NCBI GenBank assembly: GCA_013298265.1
Contig: JAAFHE010000084.1
Span: 1-9,873, forward strand
DNA length: 9,873 nucleotides
Reading direction: 5' to 3'
From: Lysobacterales bacterium
GTDB lineage: Bacteria > Pseudomonadota > Gammaproteobacteria > Xanthomonadales > Rhodanobacteraceae
Position 1 is the stretch's first letter. The number at the start of each line of letters is the position of its first letter. The notes under the pieces were generated by a model. That model searched no databases. It was not told where the DNA came from and worked only from the letters and a program-made list of their open reading frames with translations. Below are positions 7,399-9,873 of the stretch, piece by piece. Made by a program: the position numbers and the translations under genes.

Positions 7399-8322
7399 AT
7401 GACTGCGATCGAAACTCCGCCACTGAACGACACCGACCGCGCGGCGATTGATCGCTTCATCGAGCAGGCCTGGTCCGAATTCGGCCTGGCCGAGAACACG
7501 CTGGCGAGCTACCGCAGCGATCTGGCCGGTTTCGCGCGCTGGCTCGGCGGGCACGGCAGCTCGCTGGCCGGCGCCTCGCGCGAATTGCTGTATCGCTATC
7601 TCGCCGTACGTGCAGCGGCCAAATACACGGCGCGCTCCAACGCCAGGCTTCTGTCCACATTGCGGCGCTATTACCGGCTCATGCGACGCATCGGTGCGGT
7701 CGAGCAGGATCCGACTTTACTGCTCGAGGCGCCCAAGCTGCCGCGCTCCCTGCCCAAGGCATTGAGCGAAAGCGAAGTGGAAGGCCTGATCCGCGCCCCC
7801 GATGTGACCACGCCGCGGGGTCTGCGCGACCGCGCGATGCTGGAGCTGCTCTACGCGACCGGCCTGCGCGTCAGCGAACTGGTCAGCTTGCGCGCCGACC
7901 AGATCAATCTGCGCCAGGGCGTGCTGCGTGTGACCGGCAAAGGCGGCAAGGACCGCCTCGTGCCGCTCGGCGAGGAAGCCCAGGACTGGCTGGAACGCTA
8001 CGTTGCCCAGGCGCGGCCGCTGCTGATGCGCGGCCGCATCACCGACGCCATCTTCGTCACTGCGCGCGCGGCCGGTATGACCCGGCAGATGTTCTGGGTC
8101 ATGGTGAAAAAGCACGGCCAGTCCGCCGGCATCGCAAGCCAGCGCATCTCGCCGCACGTACTGCGTCATTCCTTCGCGACCCACCTGCTCAACCACGGTG
8201 CCGACCTGCGCGCGCTGCAACTGCTGCTGGGCCACAGCTCGCTGTCCACCACGCAGATCTATACCCACGTCGCACGCGAAGGGCTCAAGCGGCTGCACGC
8301 CCAGCATCATCCGCGCGGGTAA
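7399..8322 (+). CDS. xerD: Site-specific tyrosine recombinase XerD
   Basis: The 307-residue product is a tyrosine recombinase that, with XerC and FtsK, resolves chromosome dimers at dif near the terminus. The N-terminal SAM-like core-binding domain spans about 14-100 (AENTLASYRSDLAGFARWL), and the catalytic domain about 120-300. All six active-site residues are present: Arg157 in ATGLRVSEL, Lys181 in VTGKGGKDR, His253 and Arg256 in SPHVLRHSFATHLL, His279 in LLGHSSLSTTQIYTH, and the nucleophile Tyr288. LGHSSLSTTQIYTHVA is the Xer-type signature. The length is close to E. coli XerD (298). XerD rather than XerC is called on overall resemblance and synteny. No clear Shine-Dalgarno precedes the ATG at 7399. 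Confidence 0.94.
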   Translation: MTAIETPPLNDTDRAAIDRFIEQAWSEFGLAENTLASYRSDLAGFARWLGGHGSSLAGASRELLYRYLAVRAAAKYTARSNARLLSTLRRYYRLMRRIGAVEQDPTLLLEAPKLPRSLPKALSESEVEGLIRAPDVTTPRGLRDRAMLELLYATGLRVSELVSLRADQINLRQGVLRVTGKGGKDRLVPLGEEAQDWLERYVAQARPLLMRGRITDAIFVTARAAGMTRQMFWVMVKKHGQSAGIASQRISPHVLRHSFATHLLNHGADLRALQLLLGHSSLSTTQIYTHVAREGLKRLHAQHHPRG

Positions 8323-8360
8323 GTTCGCGCACGATCGTACCGGCCGCTGCGCGAACTCCA

Positions 8361-8389
8361 TTGCCCCGCTGCGGAGCCGCGCCTACAAT
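8361..8389 (+). promoter_or_regulatory. Sigma-70 promoter of tRNA-Thr
   Basis: TTGCCC (8361-8366) and TACAAT (8384-8389) are separated by 17 bases, the optimal spacing. The predicted start lies about five bases before the tRNA. The stretch between the -10 and the start is CG-rich (CCGCCCCC), like the discriminators of stringently controlled stable-RNA promoters. The call is from the sequence; activity is inferred. Confidence 0.65.
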
Positions 8390-8400
8390 CCGCCCCCTGC

Positions 8401-8473
8401 GCCGACTTAGCTCAGTTGGTAGAGCAACTGATTTGTAATCAGTAGGTCGTCGGTTCGATTCCGACAGTCGGCA
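8401..8473 (+). tRNA. tRNA-Thr (anticodon UGU)
   Basis: A full cloverleaf can be drawn. The acceptor arms GCCGACT (8401-8407) and AGTCGGC (8466-8472) pair perfectly, with discriminator A at 8473. The D stem is GCTC/GAGC (8410-8413, 8422-8425) around AGTTGGTA. The anticodon stem ACTGA/TCAGT (8427-8431, 8439-8443) encloses TTTGTAA, with anticodon TGT at 8434-8436. The T stem GTCGG/CCGAC (8449-8453, 8461-8465) encloses TTCGATT. The anticodon UGU reads ACA and other ACN threonine codons. The 3' CCA is not encoded (TAC follows the discriminator), so it must be added by nucleotidyltransferase. The gene sits exactly where housekeeping DNA gives way to accessory DNA. Confidence 0.97.
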
Positions 8474-8486
8474 TACCTCGCAGCTC

Positions 8487-8501
8487 CGGCGGCATCCGCC
8501 G
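8487..8501 (+). terminator. Hairpin behind tRNA-Thr, possible weak terminator
   Basis: CGGCGG (8487-8492) and CCGCCG (8496-8501) form a perfect six-base GC stem with loop CAT, 13 bases after the tRNA. No T-run follows, so it is not a classical intrinsic terminator; it may protect the precursor 3' end or aid termination. Overlapping weaker inverted repeats follow (CCTGA 8506-8510 with TCAGG 8519-8523). The rest of 8502-8640 shows nothing recognisable. Confidence 0.3.
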
Positions 8502-8640
8502 ATGTCCTGAAACCCGCATCAGGCCGCAGGACCCGCCCCTGGTCGCAGGATTCGGATTCTTCGTCCCGTATCTTCACAGCTCCCACTGCTGCGCAAGCCT
8601 GAATAGACGCCACAGCCAACCCCACCTTTTGTCGAGCGCC

Positions 8641-8679
8641 TTGACAAGCTCCGCTAGGGGTCGGTAGCTTTCCGACTAC
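8641..8679 (+). promoter_or_regulatory. Candidate promoter and operator of the toxin-antitoxin locus
   Basis: A perfect -35 TTGACA is at 8641-8646. At 18 bases spacing stands a weak -10 (TAGCTT, 8665-8670). An inverted repeat, GTCGG (8660-8664) and CCGAC (8672-8676), overlaps that -10, just before the toxin start at 8684. Autoregulation by the antitoxin at such a site is usual for this type of locus, so this is the best operator candidate. The -10 match is poor. Confidence 0.4.
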
Positions 8680-8683
8680 GCCA

Positions 8684-9019
8684 ATGGCGTACAAGGAACG
8701 TACGGTGGTCTTCATCGAAACACCGATTTTCACCGCAGACGTGAAGTCGATTCTTTCCGACGACGACTACCGTGAACTCCAGACCTACCTCTCCGATAAC
8801 CCCGATGCCGGAGATGTCATCAAAGACGCTGGCGGACTCCGCAAGATCCGGTGGAAAGCGAAGGGCAAGGGCAAGCGTGGTGGCGCCCGAGTCATCTAGT
8901 ACCACGTCGTCGACGCCAGCCAAATTCGCATGCTCCTGATCTACACCAAGGGCGTCCGCGAAGACATCACAGCCGCGGAGAAGAAAATTCTCCGGCAGCT
9001 GAATTCCTCGTGGGGATAA
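8684..9019 (+). pseudogene. HigB/RelE-type toxin interrupted by an in-frame amber codon
   Basis: The reading frame encodes a type II toxin of the RelE/HigB superfamily, which as a family cut mRNA on the ribosome. The first part has family features: VVFIETPIFTADVKSILSDD near the N-terminus, DNPDAGDVIKDAGGLRKIRW at about 38-57, then GKGKRGGARVI. At codon 72 (8897-8899) there is TAG. Beyond it the same frame continues for 39 codons, again family-like (YHVVDASQIRMLLIYTKGVR, then EDITAAEKKIL), to TAA at 9017-9019. Family members usually read RVIYY here, so the amber most simply comes from one base change in a Tyr codon (TAC or TAT to TAG). The 71-residue product would lack the last beta strands and C-terminal helix, and is probably inactive unless TAG is read through. 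The ATG at 8684 lacks a Shine-Dalgarno; GTG at 8705 has AAGGAA six bases before it and is an alternative start. Confidence 0.85.
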
Positions 9020-9020
9020 A

Positions 9021-9046
9021 AACCCACGCCAGAACTCTGGGTTCTG
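9021..9046 (+). other. Two mutually exclusive hairpins between toxin and antitoxin
   Basis: AACCCA (9021-9026) can pair with TGGGTT (9038-9043), or CAGAAC (9030-9035) with GTTCTG (9041-9046). They share bases 9041-9043, so only one can form. The stems are six bases each and there is no T-run. A role in antitoxin translation or transcript processing is conjecture. Confidence 0.25.
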
Positions 9047-9080
9047 CCCCGCCAATAGGTCCTAACTGGATTAAACCCAA

Positions 9081-9398
9081 ATGGACAAAAAGCTCTTTTC
9101 CAAGCTCGTTGAGAGCATGACCCAGATGAACGAGATCGTCCGCGGGGAGCGCGTGCCCTCCCGCGAGTTCGTCGTTGACGCCCTGGGCGTGCGCGAAATC
9201 CGCAAGGCCACCGGCCTCACCCAATCCGAGTTCGCCGCCATCGTTGATGTCCAGCTGTCCACGCTTCGCAACTGGGAGCAGGGCCGCCGCGCTCCGACTG
9301 GCCCAGCCAGGGCGTTGTTCAGAGCCCTGCGTGCCGACCCGAAGAACGTCCTGCGTGCCCTCGAAACAGCTCGCGAGGCGGAATCCCGGGTAGCCTGA
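9081..9398 (+). CDS. NadS/HigA-type helix-turn-helix antitoxin
   Basis: The 105-residue product resembles the XRE-type antitoxins paired with HigB/RelE toxins (NadS family). The N-terminal segment (KLFSKLVESMTQMNEIVRGE, then VPSREFVV) is the family's toxin-binding/leader part, and the helix-turn-helix spans about 47-70, with LTQSEFAAIVDVQLSTLRNWEQGRRAPTGPARALFRAL closely matching the family pattern. It should bind and neutralise the toxin and repress the operon. It looks intact, with no stop or frameshift. It lies 61 bases downstream of the complete toxin frame, more than usual for such pairs. No strong Shine-Dalgarno precedes the ATG at 9081. With the toxin broken, it may survive as a lone regulator or as an antidote against a related toxin. 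Confidence 0.9.
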   Translation: MDKKLFSKLVESMTQMNEIVRGERVPSREFVVDALGVREIRKATGLTQSEFAAIVDVQLSTLRNWEQGRRAPTGPARALFRALRADPKNVLRALETAREAESRVA

Positions 9399-9466
9399 AG
9401 ATCCGAAAGCCTGCACATGCGGCGGGCCTTCGACCAATCAGCATCCATGCGCCGGACTACATATGT

Positions 9467-9483
9467 TGACCGCGCCGCGGTCA
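9467..9483. repeat. Perfect 17-base palindrome
   Basis: TGACCGCG (9467-9474) and CGCGGTCA (9476-9483) are exact inverted copies around a single C. It lies about 70 bases behind the antitoxin stop. Another small palindrome, ACATATGT, is at 9459-9466, directly beside it. There is no T-run on either side, so a protein-binding site or a Rho-aided hairpin is likelier than an intrinsic terminator. Confidence 0.45.
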
Positions 9484-9780
9484 GGCCACATCAGCCGGTG
9501 TTGAGTATGCGCAGGACCACGTCGTCGCCGTCGGCGAGCTACTCGTGCTCGTCGATGAACTGGCCCGCCTTTCTTACACACCTTCTACTGCGGCCGCCGA
9601 TAGATTCGCCCTGACGCGCGCTGCTCCCTCGTGCCGGTTGGATGTAGTGTCGGCTACGCTTTCGCTGTCACTGAAGTCCGCGGCGCGCATCAGGATGGCG
9701 TCTCGACGGCGTCGCTACGAATGGGTGTGAGAAATCCGGCCTGGCGCTGTACAGGTCGATCTGATCGTGCGCGGCGCACG

Positions 9781-9873
9781 CTACCCGGTCGGGATGGTGT
9801 CCAGTTGCTGCGAAACGGCAGCGGCTATCTGCGCGGCCGCTGACAGGGCGCCAAGACGGTGCCGGTATTCCTC
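9781..9873 (-). CDS. Possible C-terminal end of a minus-strand gene (partial, uncertain)
   Basis: From the window edge the minus-strand frame is open for 30 codons to a TAG at 9781-9783. It begins EEYRHRLGALSAAAQIAAAV and ends QLDTIPTG. The Ala/Gln-rich helix-like sequence and about 73 percent G/C at third positions are compatible with coding DNA, but the stretch is too short to tell from chance, and plus-strand frames are also open here. No family is recognised. Confidence 0.2.
   Translation of the reverse strand, partial: EEYRHRLGALSAAAQIAAAVSQQLDTIPTG

Larger units (their letters stand above)
9399..9873. other. Region without a supported gene; broken reading frames
   Basis: No intact gene is recognisable in these 475 bases. 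Short fragments look somewhat protein-like but are all interrupted. On the minus strand, the frame ending at 9491-9493 reads KAGQFIDEHE, a TAG at 9539-9541, then LADGDDVVLRILNTG and a stop. On the plus strand, the frame from 9470 runs to a TGA at 9728-9730 and continues (VQVDLIVRGARYPVG) to the window end. Another plus frame ends GSGYLRGR, a TGA at 9842, then QGAKTVPVFL. The fragments overlap and cannot all be real. The picture fits decayed accessory genes or plain intergenic DNA. Confidence 0.4.

Noticed and set aside
7399..8322. XerD as a phage or island integrase
   Set aside because: It has Xer length and signatures and lies in housekeeping synteny with lptFG and an RDD gene, so it is the chromosomal dimer-resolution enzyme, not an island integrase.
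8407..8733. Minus-strand open frame of 108 codons across the tRNA
   Set aside because: It covers a complete tRNA gene and the toxin promoter region on the opposite strand and shows no family features.
1..9873. CRISPR array, insertion sequence or riboswitch
   Set aside because: No regularly spaced direct repeats, no transposase frame with flanking inverted repeats, and no recognisable riboswitch fold were found.

Overview
This is a high-GC gammaproteobacterial chromosome segment. The gene order (pepA-holC on one strand, lptF-lptG on the other, then an RDD gene and xerD) and the protein sequences fit the Xanthomonadales/Lysobacterales, perhaps a Rhodanobacteraceae-like genus. The placement rests on synteny and recognisable families only; no search was run.

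Left part, 1-4022, all minus strand. It begins with the 5' end of a secreted-protein gene that runs off the window (1-91). Next come a MATE-family multidrug exporter (304-1686) with a good intrinsic terminator behind it, the DNA polymerase III chi subunit holC (1964-2386), and leucyl aminopeptidase pepA (2544-4022). The 157-base gap between pepA and holC holds a palindromic repeat element with GAGGAGTGAGAAAAC arms.

Middle part, 4157-8322. Divergent from pepA is the translationally coupled pair lptF-lptG, the two permease subunits of the lipopolysaccharide export ABC transporter. They converge on a two-gene minus-strand unit encoding an RDD-family membrane protein and a small four-helix membrane protein of unknown function. 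Plus-strand xerD, the chromosome dimer resolution recombinase, follows. All of this is intact housekeeping DNA.

Right part, 8323-9873. A tRNA-Thr(UGU) gene with a well-formed promoter marks the end of the housekeeping block. Behind it lies accessory DNA: a HigB/RelE-type toxin gene interrupted by one in-frame amber codon, its apparently intact NadS/HigA-type helix-turn-helix antitoxin, and about 475 bases with no convincing gene but several short broken reading frames and a perfect 17-base palindrome. The most interesting observation is the amber-interrupted toxin beside an intact antitoxin; a wholly new system is not evident.
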